Shown here: positions 23,418 to 30,718 of the stretch, piece after piece
How the letters are laid out: each line of letters begins with the position of its first letter
Position numbering within the stretch: position 1 is the stretch's first letter
Origin: B1SED10-225 sp964501415
GTDB taxonomy: Bacteria > Bacillota_I > Bacilli_A > Izemoplasmatales > Izemoplasmataceae
DNA: 44,309 bases
Assembly (NCBI GenBank): GCA_964501415.1
Contig: CAZCSL010000011.1
Coordinates: forward strand, 1 to 44,309
Direction of reading: 5' to 3'
Program-made: the position numbers and the translations under genes
The notes under the pieces: model-generated
Told to the model about the DNA's origin: nothing
Database searches by the model: none
Seen by the model: only the letters and a program-made list of their open reading frames with translations

Positions 23418-24449
23418 TTAGTCCCAACCAACTTCATCCATCAAAATGGCGGCTTTACTTGCGTGTTTGCCTAACACATCTAAGCGAATGGATTGGGCTT
23501 TGAAATCGCCCCAACTTTGCAACAGTTCATGGGCTTCGACCGACTCGTTTACAGGGTATTCATAATTGGCGCTCGCAAAACTTTCTTGGGCTACGGGACT
23601 GGATAGAAACTCCAAAAATAAAATCGCCGCAGAAACGTTACGCGCATATTTAGTCACCCCGGCCGCAGAAACATTAACATGCGTACCTGTGGTCTTTTGA
23701 TTAGGGAAAAAGACACCGACTTGCTCGGCTACCTCGCGTTCGTATTGATCGGCCGAAAACATCATTCTGCCGATATAATACGTGTTCATAAGCGCAATAT
23801 CAGCATCACCTTGGGCAACGAATTTTGCTTGATCGCGGTCATTACCACTAGGGTTTTTGGCAAAATTATCTACCAAACCTTGCGCAAAATTTTTGGCTTC
23901 ATCATAACCCATTATTTCAATCATAGAAGCCATAAAGCTTTGATTATAAATATTGGTAGAAGAACGCGTCACAATACGGTCTTCAAAGGCAGCTTCACTT
24001 AAGGCTTCATACGTTGAAAGTTCATCAGCACTGACGCGGTCTTTATGATAAACCAAGACTCTTGCTCGCTTGGTCAAACCATACCAATACCCCTCGGTAT
24101 CGCGATAGGACGCTGGAATTTGTTCATGCAAAATATCGCTTTGTACCGGTTGCAATAAATCCATGTCCTTGGCTCTGGCCAAGCGCCCAGCATCAGCGAT
24201 GAGAAGCACATCAGCTTGCGTATCTTCACCTTCATTTTGAAGCCGGTTAATCAGCGGATCGGCATTGCCTGAAATCACGTTCACACGGATATCATACGTT
24301 TCTTCAAACAAATCGAACAACACTTGATCGGTATCATAGTGTCTTTCTGAGAATACCGTCAAACTTTCTTGATGATTATCTACACCTAGGGTGCATGCAT
24401 ACAAAAATATAATCAATAAAAAACTTGATAGGATTAGCATTGGTTTCAT
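23418..24449 (-). CDS. fbpA: Ferric-iron-binding lipoprotein of ABC importer
   Basis: The 343-residue protein starts with a lipoprotein signal (lipobox LYAC, Cys at about residue 19). The mature part follows the FutA/FbpA pattern: LTVFSERHYDTD at the start, DVLLIADAGRL, the hinge region, and ADIALMNTYYIGRM, where the Tyr pair is the usual Fe(III) ligand set. The C-terminal AAILFLEFLSSPVAQESFA is also typical. It captures iron outside the membrane for FbpBC. AAGAGGAG precedes the ATG, and a strong promoter with a palindromic spacer lies 35-65 nt upstream. Confidence 0.9.
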   Translation of the reverse strand: MKPMLILSSFLLIIFLYACTLGVDNHQESLTVFSERHYDTDQVLFDLFEETYDIRVNVISGNADPLINRLQNEGEDTQADVLLIADAGRLARAKDMDLLQPVQSDILHEQIPASYRDTEGYWYGLTKRARVLVYHKDRVSADELSTYEALSEAAFEDRIVTRSSTNIYNQSFMASMIEIMGYDEAKNFAQGLVDNFAKNPSGNDRDQAKFVAQGDADIALMNTYYIGRMMFSADQYEREVAEQVGVFFPNQKTTGTHVNVSAAGVTKYARNVSAAILFLEFLSSPVAQESFASANYEYPVNESVEAHELLQSWGDFKAQSIRLDVLGKHASKAAILMDEVGWD

Positions 24450-24484
24450 AGGGAAAACTCCTCTTTCAAATCAGTCACATTAGT

Positions 24485-24513
24485 AGTATAAACAGTCTTT
24501 TAAGACGTGTCAA
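24485..24513 (-). promoter_or_regulatory. Promoter of fbpABC with palindromic operator candidate
   Basis: TTGACA (24508-24513) and TATACT (24485-24490) with an exact 17-nt spacer on the minus strand. The spacer contains the perfect inverted repeat GTCTTTTAAGAC (24495-24506). A dimeric repressor there would block RNA polymerase; iron control is a natural guess but the site does not match the Fur consensus. Confidence 0.8.
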
Positions 24514-24561
24514 AGTTATTAGTAATTATTATAAATAAGCCAACCGTTAAATCCCTTTTCT

Positions 24562-24590
24562 AAATAAAAAAGGCGATTACTCGCCTTTTA
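24562..24590 (-). terminator. Terminator of the queG-trmL-DUF402 unit
   Basis: Minus-strand stem AAAAGGCGA/TCGCCTTTT with a 4-nt loop, followed by a T-rich stretch. The stop codon of the DUF402 gene lies in the loop. Confidence 0.85.
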
Positions 24591-25104
24591 GGTTTTGGTA
24601 TTTTTGATAATACGCCTTGATAACATCGCGTTGAAACGGGCCTTCTTCTTTTTCAATCCACGTTCTTAAAATATGTAATTCCTTTTCCAAGATATCCCTC
24701 AAGTCATTTGGATAGGCTAATTTTTGTTTGTGGACATTATATTCTTTGCGGTCCAAGATACGGTAATTTCCATCGGGTTGCACTTTGATATCCAAGTCAT
24801 AATCGATATATTTTAAAGCCTCATCATCGATCAAAAAGGGTGAGGCGATATTACAATAATAATAGATGCCTTGTTCTCGCAGTATGCCGATGACGTTAAA
24901 CCAGCGATCTTTAAAAAACCATGTCACACTAGGTTCTCTTGTAAACCAAAAACGGCCATTGTGTTCAATGACTTTCGTGCGTTTATTGGCGATGATGGTT
25001 TTTTTGTCATCTTGTTCGACCAAGTTAGCCGTCGTCCAAATTCGATGGATTGAACCATCGTGCTTATAACTATGAACAACGATTTTATCACCGGGTTTTT
25101 TCAC
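24577..25104 (-). CDS. DUF402 family protein (YgaC/Ntdp-like)
   Basis: The 175-residue protein matches DUF402 members of Bacillota: PGDKIVVHSYKHDGSIHRIW at the start, then a beta-barrel core with WFNVIGILRE and YYYCNIASP, the acidic DYDLDIKV stretch, and a helical tail. The S. aureus homologue Ntdp is a nucleoside tri-/diphosphate phosphohydrolase, and related domains also occur in RNA-processing FAU-1-type proteins. The acidic residues around YIDYDLDIK fit metal binding. It follows trmL by 11 nt, with GGATGTGATC before the ATG. Confidence 0.88.
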   Translation of the reverse strand: MKKPGDKIVVHSYKHDGSIHRIWTTANLVEQDDKKTIIANKRTKVIEHNGRFWFTREPSVTWFFKDRWFNVIGILREQGIYYYCNIASPFLIDDEALKYIDYDLDIKVQPDGNYRILDRKEYNVHKQKLAYPNDLRDILEKELHILRTWIEKEEGPFQRDVIKAYYQKYQNLKGE

Positions 25105-25115
25105 ATGATCACATC

Positions 25116-25628
25116 CTAGTTTTTAAGATAATCTTTGCCTTTGAAATGTTTGGGCTCAAAGGCAGATAAATGATTAAAGTTGGTTTGTCTTGCGGCCTCA
25201 TACGCTATCATGGCAACGCTGTTTGCCAAATTCAAACTGCGCATCTTATCGGCCATGGGAATCCTGATCAGTTGCGTTGGATATCGTTTTAAAATGGCTT
25301 TGGGTACGCCAGCTGATTCGCTGCCAAAGACCAAATAAATATCTTCTTTTTCATCCCGAATATCAACTTGATCGGGCCGGTGATCACCATAACGGGTAAT
25401 GAAATATAGCTTGCCGGTAACTTCATTTAAAAAATCCGACCAAGTGTCATGGATCTTAACATCTATTTCATTGACATAGTTGACAGAACTACGTCTTAAT
25501 GCCGACATGTTTAAAGGGAAACCAGCGGGTCTGATGATGTGTAGCGTCATTTGAAAGGCTACACAAATACGGATGATATTGCCGGTATTTTGGGGGATTT
25601 CAGGTTCATATAATACGATATGTTTCAT
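25116..25628 (-). CDS. trmL: tRNA (cytidine/uridine-34-2'-O)-methyltransferase TrmL
   Basis: The 170-residue SPOUT methyltransferase begins MKHIVLYEPEIPQNTGNIIR, the TrmL signature, and has the trefoil-knot motifs VFGSESAGVP and RIPMADKMRSLNLANSVAM. It methylates the ribose at position 34 of certain leucine tRNAs using SAM. The start at 25626-25628 has AAAGGAG upstream; the open frame extends 12 codons further without a Shine-Dalgarno. It is placed between queG and the DUF402 gene; queG also modifies position 34 of tRNAs. Confidence 0.94.
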   Translation of the reverse strand: MKHIVLYEPEIPQNTGNIIRICVAFQMTLHIIRPAGFPLNMSALRRSSVNYVNEIDVKIHDTWSDFLNEVTGKLYFITRYGDHRPDQVDIRDEKEDIYLVFGSESAGVPKAILKRYPTQLIRIPMADKMRSLNLANSVAMIAYEAARQTNFNHLSAFEPKHFKGKDYLKN

Positions 25629-25638
25629 GGCGACTCCT

Positions 25639-26565
25639 TTATGGCTTAAACAATTTCTTGCCATCGCTTTTTAGCCAGGGCGTGTTTTGGTATTGCTTTA
25701 AGGTCTCTTTGATAAGCGGTTCATAGCCTTCTAATTTACGGTTGTGAATAATCCACAGAGCATTGCGTTTTAAGACGCTGATGCCGCGCCAGGCAAACGC
25801 GTACTGTTGATAGGTTTTTGCGAGTGCTTTATTAGAGGTTTTTAATAACGTTTCTAAATGAATTTGGGCGTGCTTATCACTTTTGAATACCTCACGGTTT
25901 ACAGGCGTGATGCCCTGGTTTTTAGGGCACACATCTTGGCAGATATCACAACCGAAAATCATTTGTAGTTTTTCACCATAATCGCGTGGTATCGGCTCTT
26001 TTTCTTGCGAGAGAAAAGAAAGACAGCGCTTTTCGTGATAACGCCCTACTTCCAAAGCGTTTGTCGGACAAGCTTCAATACACAAGCGACACGTTTTACA
26101 ATCATCAAGAGGGGCTTTTTCGGTGGTAAAATCCACATCTAAAAGCATGGTTGCCAAATAAATATGGGTCCCATACCTCGGGTGTATCAAAAAGCGGTTA
26201 TGGCCCAAAAAACCCATGCCGGACAAAAACGCCGCAAAACGCTCATCAAGAGTTGATATATCCACAGATCCTTTGGCTTTAATGCCTTTATCTTTCAAGC
26301 GTGCTTCTAAGGTTCTAAGCTTTTCTTCAAACACGGTATGATAATCAAGGCCGTGGGCATATCTCGATACCATGGCATGATGTTTATCGATTAATTTAGG
26401 TTTATCATGGGGAAAACTAAGCGCTAAAACGGCAATGGTCTTATAGTCATCTAAAAACGACAAGTCTTCGTTCAGATGCGAAAAATGTTTTTTGCGCATC
26501 GATTTATAAGTAGAGGTAGAAACCGCTTTAACATCATCCACATAATCCAAAAACAAAGCTTTCAT
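25639..26565 (-). CDS. queG: Epoxyqueuosine reductase QueG
   Basis: The 308-residue protein has the QueG N-terminal cobalamin-binding region and two ferredoxin-type [4Fe-4S] motifs: CKTCRLCIEACPTNA and CDICQDVCPKN (about residues 180-240). GFLGHNRFLIHPRYG is also characteristic. It carries out the last step of queuosine synthesis, reducing epoxyqueuosine in tRNA. The start ATG at 26563-26565 has GAGAGGTGATGGG upstream; the open frame runs 45 codons further but through hairpins and a promoter. Some relatives carry a C-terminal HEAT domain, which is short or absent here. No other queuosine gene is in the window. Confidence 0.93.
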   Translation of the reverse strand: MKALFLDYVDDVKAVSTSTYKSMRKKHFSHLNEDLSFLDDYKTIAVLALSFPHDKPKLIDKHHAMVSRYAHGLDYHTVFEEKLRTLEARLKDKGIKAKGSVDISTLDERFAAFLSGMGFLGHNRFLIHPRYGTHIYLATMLLDVDFTTEKAPLDDCKTCRLCIEACPTNALEVGRYHEKRCLSFLSQEKEPIPRDYGEKLQMIFGCDICQDVCPKNQGITPVNREVFKSDKHAQIHLETLLKTSNKALAKTYQQYAFAWRGISVLKRNALWIIHNRKLEGYEPLIKETLKQYQNTPWLKSDGKKLFKP

Positions 26566-26589
26566 CCCATCACCTCTCAATTCGCTAAC

Positions 26590-26598
26590 ATTATAACA
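26590..26598 (-). promoter_or_regulatory. Extended -10 promoter immediately upstream of queG
   Basis: The minus strand reads TGTTATAAT, 25 nt before the queG ATG. It is downstream of the two hairpins at 26627-26685, so queG can be transcribed without them. Confidence 0.5.
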
Positions 26599-26616
26599 AA
26601 GATTTAACCCTTTGCC

Positions 26617-26736
26617 TAATAAAACAAGGATTGATGGATGTCTAAAACATCTCATCAATCCTATCGCCTCAGCCAAAGTGCTGAGATATGCGTAAATCAT
26701 TTAATTTACTTAACTGATTTAGGTAGGGTTATTATA
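26617..26736 (-). ncRNA. Structured element with its own promoter in the nfo-queG gap (candidate small RNA or leader)
   Basis: A TGATATAAT extended -10 (26731-26739) could start an RNA near 26724. It would contain hairpin CTCAGC/GCTGAG (26668-26685) and a longer hairpin (26627-26662) with arms AGGATTGATG and ATCAATCCT and a second inner stem GATGT/ACATC, followed by a U-rich TTGTTTTATT. The second hairpin looks like a terminator, giving an RNA of about 100 nt. I do not recognise a known riboswitch; preQ1 classes were considered because of queG but no consensus is visible. Confidence 0.4.
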
Positions 26737-26745
26737 TCACATTTT

Positions 26746-27675
26746 TTATGATTGTACATCGTTTTCCTTTTGTCGAATAATGGTTTTTAAATTCGGGTTG
26801 AATCGCTTAGAGCGAATCATGTCGATTTCGTATTTATACGGCGGATAAATACGTTTTTTATCTTCATCACTCTTAGGTAGATACGGGGTTTCAAGCACCT
26901 TAGGTAAGTCATCAAAACGCTCGTCATAGATAAATTTAGATAAAGTATCAAAGCCAATATAGCCAAAACCATAATTCTCATGGCGGTCTTTGTGGGCTCC
27001 GGTTGGATTTTTGGAATCGTTGATATGAAGAACGCTCAATCTATCTAAACCAACCACCTCATCAAATTGTTTTAAAACGCCGTCATAATCGTTGATGATA
27101 TCATAGCCTGCATCGTGAATATGGCATGTATCTAAGCAAACGCTTAGTCTTTCATCATGCAAAACGCCATCGATAATGGCTTTTAACTCTTCAAAGGTAC
27201 GCCCAACCTCTGTGCCTTTGCCACTCATCGTCTCAAGGGCGATGAGTACATCGCTTTCTTTTGTGTTTTCGATCACTTGGTTTAAGCCCGATACAATCCG
27301 CTTGATGCCGGTTTCACTCCCTTGATTGACATGAGCCCCAGGATGCAGCACGATTTGTTTAAAACCCATTTTGTCGGTACGCTTGATCTCCTCGGTTAAA
27401 AAGTCGATCGCAAAGCTTTGTTTCGTTTCATCGGGGTTGGCCAAATTCATGATATAAGGGGCGTGTACAACCACGTCTTCTTTATTAATCCCAGATGAAG
27501 CCATCAACGCTTGGGCTTCTTCTATTTTCATTTCATCAACGGGTTTACGCCGCGTATTTTGAGGCGCTCCAGTGTAGATCATAAACGTTGTGGCTTCATA
27601 AGATAGCGCTTCTTCGACACTCCCTACTAACATTTTCGGGCCATTCATCGATACGTGAGAACCAATTTTTAACAT
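26746..27675 (-). CDS. nfo: Endonuclease IV (AP endonuclease)
   Basis: The 309-residue TIM-barrel enzyme starts MLKIGSHVSMNG and shows the zinc-ligand motifs VLHPGAHV, LETMSGKGTEVG, VCLDTCHIHDAGYD, HINDSKNPTGAHKDRHENYG and LETPYL. It cleaves DNA at abasic sites in base excision repair. All metal ligands are present and length is slightly above the usual 280-300, with about 20 extra C-terminal residues. It begins 4 nt after the helicase stop, so the two are co-transcribed. Confidence 0.95.
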   Translation of the reverse strand: MLKIGSHVSMNGPKMLVGSVEEALSYEATTFMIYTGAPQNTRRKPVDEMKIEEAQALMASSGINKEDVVVHAPYIMNLANPDETKQSFAIDFLTEEIKRTDKMGFKQIVLHPGAHVNQGSETGIKRIVSGLNQVIENTKESDVLIALETMSGKGTEVGRTFEELKAIIDGVLHDERLSVCLDTCHIHDAGYDIINDYDGVLKQFDEVVGLDRLSVLHINDSKNPTGAHKDRHENYGFGYIGFDTLSKFIYDERFDDLPKVLETPYLPKSDEDKKRIYPPYKYEIDMIRSKRFNPNLKTIIRQKENDVQS

Positions 27676-27679
27676 TTCA

Positions 27680-28933
27680 TCATCGCCTGCCTTTTGATTT
27701 TTTTTGGTGGTGTTTCTTTTTATAATTCGGTTTTACTTGTGTTTTTTTGGATGGTTTTGGTTTGGTTGTTGGCTTATGTTTCGGCGCGGCCAACATTTTT
27801 TTATCGGCGTCTTTATATACGATTTCTTGTTTTTTGACCTGGATAAAATGCAGCGTAATTTGTTCTTTGATCAACGATTGAAATTGCTTATGATTACGGT
27901 CGGTATAAATCGTATAAACATCCCCGGTTTTACCCATGCGACCTGTACGTCCGCTACGGTGAATATAAAAGCTCATGTCTCTTGGTAACCCGACGTTAAT
28001 CACATGAGATATACCCTCGATGTCAATGCCTCTTGAAGCCATGTCTGAGGCGACGATATATTGGACGTTTAAACCTTCAATATCTCTTAAGACTTGTTTG
28101 CGTCTTCTTGGAGGTAAACCGCCATGTAACATGGTGACTTGATAATTTTTCTCAACCATGCTTTCATAAATCTCTATCACTTCTTCTTTGGTATTGGCAA
28201 AGATTAAAGCTAAATAAGGATTTAACACGCCCAAAAGCTTGTGCAACGCTTCATGTTCCTTATCGTATGCCGCCTTCAAGAAATGATGTTTAATGGGAAG
28301 TTTTTCTAAGCGCTTGTGTTCAAAGATAGCTTCATAAGGATGATGCATGCTTTTTTTGACAAAATCACGTAACGGCTTAGGCATGGTCGCAGAAAACAAC
28401 ATAAACTGAGCCTTGTCACTGGCGTGATTAACGAGCACTTCGATTGTGGGTAAGAAGCCTTGGTCTAAAGCCATATCGGCTTCATCGATAACCAATGTCT
28501 TAGCGCGGTATATCTTAAGTACGTTGGCTTTGATGGCCAAATCTTCTAGTTTCCCTGGGGTGCCAATCACGATTTGTGGTTGGCTTTTAGCCAAGCGTTC
28601 AATTTCACGCAAACGGTCTTTACCGCCACTATAAGCTCTGATATCAATCGGTGTTTTTGCAAAAGAAGCCAAGTGTTTGGCCATTTTTTCGATTTGTTGA
28701 ACCAACTCGCGGGTTGGGGCGATAATCAAGGCTTGGACTTCATTTACATTGACATCCAAATTATCAAAGATGGGCAATAAAAAAGCATGGGTTTTACCAC
28801 TGCCTGTTTCACTAACACCAATAACATCTTTGCCAAGACTTGCCTTAGGGATGACGGCTTGTTGAATTTGCGTAAACGTTGAAAAGCCAAGAGCTTCGAT
28901 AGCCGTCTTTAAATACGTGTTTTTAAAATTCAT
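27680..28933 (-). CDS. DEAD-box RNA helicase
   Basis: The 417-residue protein has the full helicase core: Q motif (LGFSTFTQIQQAVIP), motif I SETGSGKT, Ia PTRELVQQ, II DEAD, III SAT, and motif VI HRSGRTGRMGK. The C-terminal 50 residues are very rich in Lys, Pro and His, a tail that binds RNA in CshA/CshB-type helicases. It probably works in ribosome assembly or mRNA turnover. The gene is divergent from ispH and co-transcribed with nfo. CshB-like is my best guess from size. Confidence 0.93.
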   Translation of the reverse strand: MNFKNTYLKTAIEALGFSTFTQIQQAVIPKASLGKDVIGVSETGSGKTHAFLLPIFDNLDVNVNEVQALIIAPTRELVQQIEKMAKHLASFAKTPIDIRAYSGGKDRLREIERLAKSQPQIVIGTPGKLEDLAIKANVLKIYRAKTLVIDEADMALDQGFLPTIEVLVNHASDKAQFMLFSATMPKPLRDFVKKSMHHPYEAIFEHKRLEKLPIKHHFLKAAYDKEHEALHKLLGVLNPYLALIFANTKEEVIEIYESMVEKNYQVTMLHGGLPPRRRKQVLRDIEGLNVQYIVASDMASRGIDIEGISHVINVGLPRDMSFYIHRSGRTGRMGKTGDVYTIYTDRNHKQFQSLIKEQITLHFIQVKKQEIVYKDADKKMLAAPKHKPTTKPKPSKKTQVKPNYKKKHHQKKSKGRR

Positions 28934-28962
28934 ATCATTTCACCTCAAATAAACCGTAATTT

Positions 28963-28972
28963 ATTATATAAT
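28963..28972. promoter_or_regulatory. Overlapping divergent -10 elements between the helicase gene and ispH
   Basis: TATAAT occurs on the minus strand at 28963-28968 and on the plus strand at 28967-28972, so promoters for the helicase gene and ispH share bases. Their use should be mutually exclusive at any moment. -35 boxes are unclear. Confidence 0.45.
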
Positions 28973-29017
28973 AAAGCTAAAGAAAGTGCCACTATTTCAC
29001 TAAGAATGGATGATTTT

Positions 29018-29935
29018 ATGCACGTTCAACCCATCACGCCCAGAGGCTACTGTCACGGCGTTATCAATGCCATAAATATCGTTAAGAAAATTGCCAAGGA
29101 TGAAAGCTTGCCTAGGCCAATCTATATTTTAGGGATGCTTGTTCATAACAAAAAGATTATCGCCGATATTGAAAAGCTTGGGGTTCATACCTTAGATGAC
29201 CAAAAGAAAAGTCGTTTAGAACTATTAGATTCGATTGAAAAAGGCACGATTGTCTTTACCGCACATGGCGTTAGTGATACCGTCTATCAAAAGGCAAAGG
29301 AAAAAAACCTTACCATCATCGATACGACTTGTAAAGACGTCACAAAATCACAAGAAACCATTAAGGCTTATCTTAAAGACGGTTATGAGATTTTGTTTAT
29401 CGGTAAAAAACGGCATCCCGAAAGCCAAACCGTCAGTGATTACTCTTCGCGGGTACACATCATCGAAAAAGCCGATGATGTGGCTAGTCTTAACATTGAA
29501 TCTGCCAAAGTGGCTTTGACAAACCAAACCACGATGTCATTATACGATATTCATCAAATCGCCAAGGTGGCACAAAAACAATATCCAAACTTAAAGGTGA
29601 TAGAAGAAATATGCGATGCTACGCGTTTAAGACAATTAGCGGTGATGCAATTAAGTGAGGATATTGAACATCTCTTCGTCGTTGGAGACAAGCGGTCAAA
29701 CAATTCCAAAAAATTAAAGGAAGTCGCACTAACCCATGGGACGGATGCTACCTTGATTGAATCTTTAGAAGATATCGACCTTGCACTATTAAAAACCTTA
29801 AACAAAGTCAGTGTGACCAGCGGGGCTTCGACCCCCACCAAAGTTACCAAAGAAGTCATTCGCTTTTTAAAACAATTTGATAAAAACGACCCTACTACTT
29901 GGGATAAGCGTTCACAACTTAATAACAGCCTATAA
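29018..29935 (+). CDS. ispH: 4-hydroxy-3-methylbut-2-enyl diphosphate reductase
   Basis: The 305-residue protein has the three Cys ligands of the IspH iron-sulfur cluster in RGYCHGV, DTTCKDV and EEICDAT, and the substrate-binding AHGVS, TNQTTMS and TSGASTP segments. It makes isopentenyl and dimethylallyl diphosphate in the MEP pathway. I prefer the ATG at 29018-29020, which follows GGATGATTTT; another ATG is 4 codons upstream with no Shine-Dalgarno. Many wall-less Mollicutes lack this pathway, so its presence suggests a fuller isoprenoid metabolism. Single-gene unit with a terminator at the stop. Confidence 0.95.
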   Translation: MHVQPITPRGYCHGVINAINIVKKIAKDESLPRPIYILGMLVHNKKIIADIEKLGVHTLDDQKKSRLELLDSIEKGTIVFTAHGVSDTVYQKAKEKNLTIIDTTCKDVTKSQETIKAYLKDGYEILFIGKKRHPESQTVSDYSSRVHIIEKADDVASLNIESAKVALTNQTTMSLYDIHQIAKVAQKQYPNLKVIEEICDATRLRQLAVMQLSEDIEHLFVVGDKRSNNSKKLKEVALTHGTDATLIESLEDIDLALLKTLNKVSVTSGASTPTKVTKEVIRFLKQFDKNDPTTWDKRSQLNNSL

Positions 29936-29962
29936 AAAAAGACGTAACGTCTTTTTTTATAG
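29930..29962. terminator. Bidirectional terminator containing both stop codons
   Basis: A perfect 15-bp inverted repeat (arms CTATAAAAAAAGACG and CGTCTTTTTTTATAG, loop TAA). The ispH TAA lies in the left arm and the convergent gene's TAA in the right arm, so the hairpin serves both genes. Confidence 0.9.
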
Positions 29963-30193
29963 ACTGGCATAAACAATCCAAACGATCGACATCACCATCG
30001 CCAAAAAGGATAAAAGCATCGCATACATAGCCGTTTTTTTAACCCGATCATCGTAGCTATGATGTTTGTTGATACGTTCTATTAAACCCATGAAAAACGC
30101 AAAGACGGCAGGAAATATCGCCAAAAAACCCGCATAGGGTATCGCCGATATGATCAAAGAAACAATCGCTAAATATAAAGCTATTTTGCCCAT
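29957..30193 (-). CDS. Small three-helix membrane protein
   Basis: A 78-residue protein with hydrophobic segments at about 3-18, 20-37 and 55-76 and a basic loop between the second and third (IERINKHHSYDDRVKK). No family motif beyond a resemblance to small DUF4190-like proteins. Coding is supported by its tight fit between the ispH terminator and the PEBP gene and by a Shine-Dalgarno GGCGGGG. Function unknown. Confidence 0.6.
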   Translation of the reverse strand: MGKIALYLAIVSLIISAIPYAGFLAIFPAVFAFFMGLIERINKHHSYDDRVKKTAMYAMLLSFLAMVMSIVWIVYASL

Positions 30194-30231
30194 AAAACCC
30201 CGCCTTTAATGCTTTGTTAATGTGGATTAAG

Positions 30232-30708
30232 CTATTTTCTTTTGTAGGTACCCAAGAGTCTCGCTACGCCAATGGTGTAGGGTTCAACCGCTTTTAAAAC
30301 CTCGGTCAAACTCAACCCTTTTTCTAATTTAACCTGCCGTTTTAAAGCAATTAAGACAAAGAAATAGTGGTGTTTACCATGTTTTTTTGGTGGCATCGGA
30401 CCTATATAGCCAACGCGGTTCGCATCATTGACGCCTTGGGTATAAGCTTTTTCTTTTTCCTCTAAGGTCGTGATATCACCAGGAATGTTATACATTACCC
30501 AATGTACAAAGCCATAATGATTTGGCTTAATCATGGGGGCATCGGGGTCATGACAAAATACCACATAGGATTTTATGTTGTTGTTGGTTCCTTCAAAATG
30601 AAGGGGTGGTGAGATGTTTTCACCTTCACCGCTATACTTTCTCGGTATCGGTTTACCGTGTTTGAACGCTGGGCTTTTAAGTTTTAAGCTTTCTATTGCC
30701 ATATTCAT
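30232..30708 (-). CDS. YbhB/YbcL-type PEBP family protein
   Basis: The 158-residue protein carries the phosphatidylethanolamine-binding family signatures: YSGEGENISPPLHF, HDPDAP, the FVHWVMYNIP strand, and GYIGPMPPKKHGKHHYFF. These line an anion-binding pocket. Bacterial members are cytoplasmic and of uncertain role. Start with AGGAGG 6 nt before the ATG. It follows the GAF-GGDEF gene by 10 nt and is probably co-transcribed with it. Confidence 0.92.
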   Translation of the reverse strand: MNMAIESLKLKSPAFKHGKPIPRKYSGEGENISPPLHFEGTNNNIKSYVVFCHDPDAPMIKPNHYGFVHWVMYNIPGDITTLEEKEKAYTQGVNDANRVGYIGPMPPKKHGKHHYFFVLIALKRQVKLEKGLSLTEVLKAVEPYTIGVARLLGTYKRK

Positions 30709-30718
30709 GTGCAGCCTC

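Noticed and set aside
24495..24506. Fur box in the fbpA promoter
   Set aside because: The palindrome GTCTTTTAAGAC does not match the TGATAAT-type Fur consensus; kept only as an unidentified operator candidate.
26566..26700. N-terminal extension of QueG by 45 codons
   Set aside because: It crosses a promoter and a terminator-like hairpin; the inner ATG has a strong Shine-Dalgarno and matches the family start.
26617..26736. preQ1 riboswitch upstream of queG
   Set aside because: Neither the class I core nor class II/III features can be read in the hairpins; only an unclassified structured element is claimed.
29235..29519. Second plus-strand frame inside ispH
   Set aside because: It lies fully within ispH in another frame and has no ribosome-binding site of its own.
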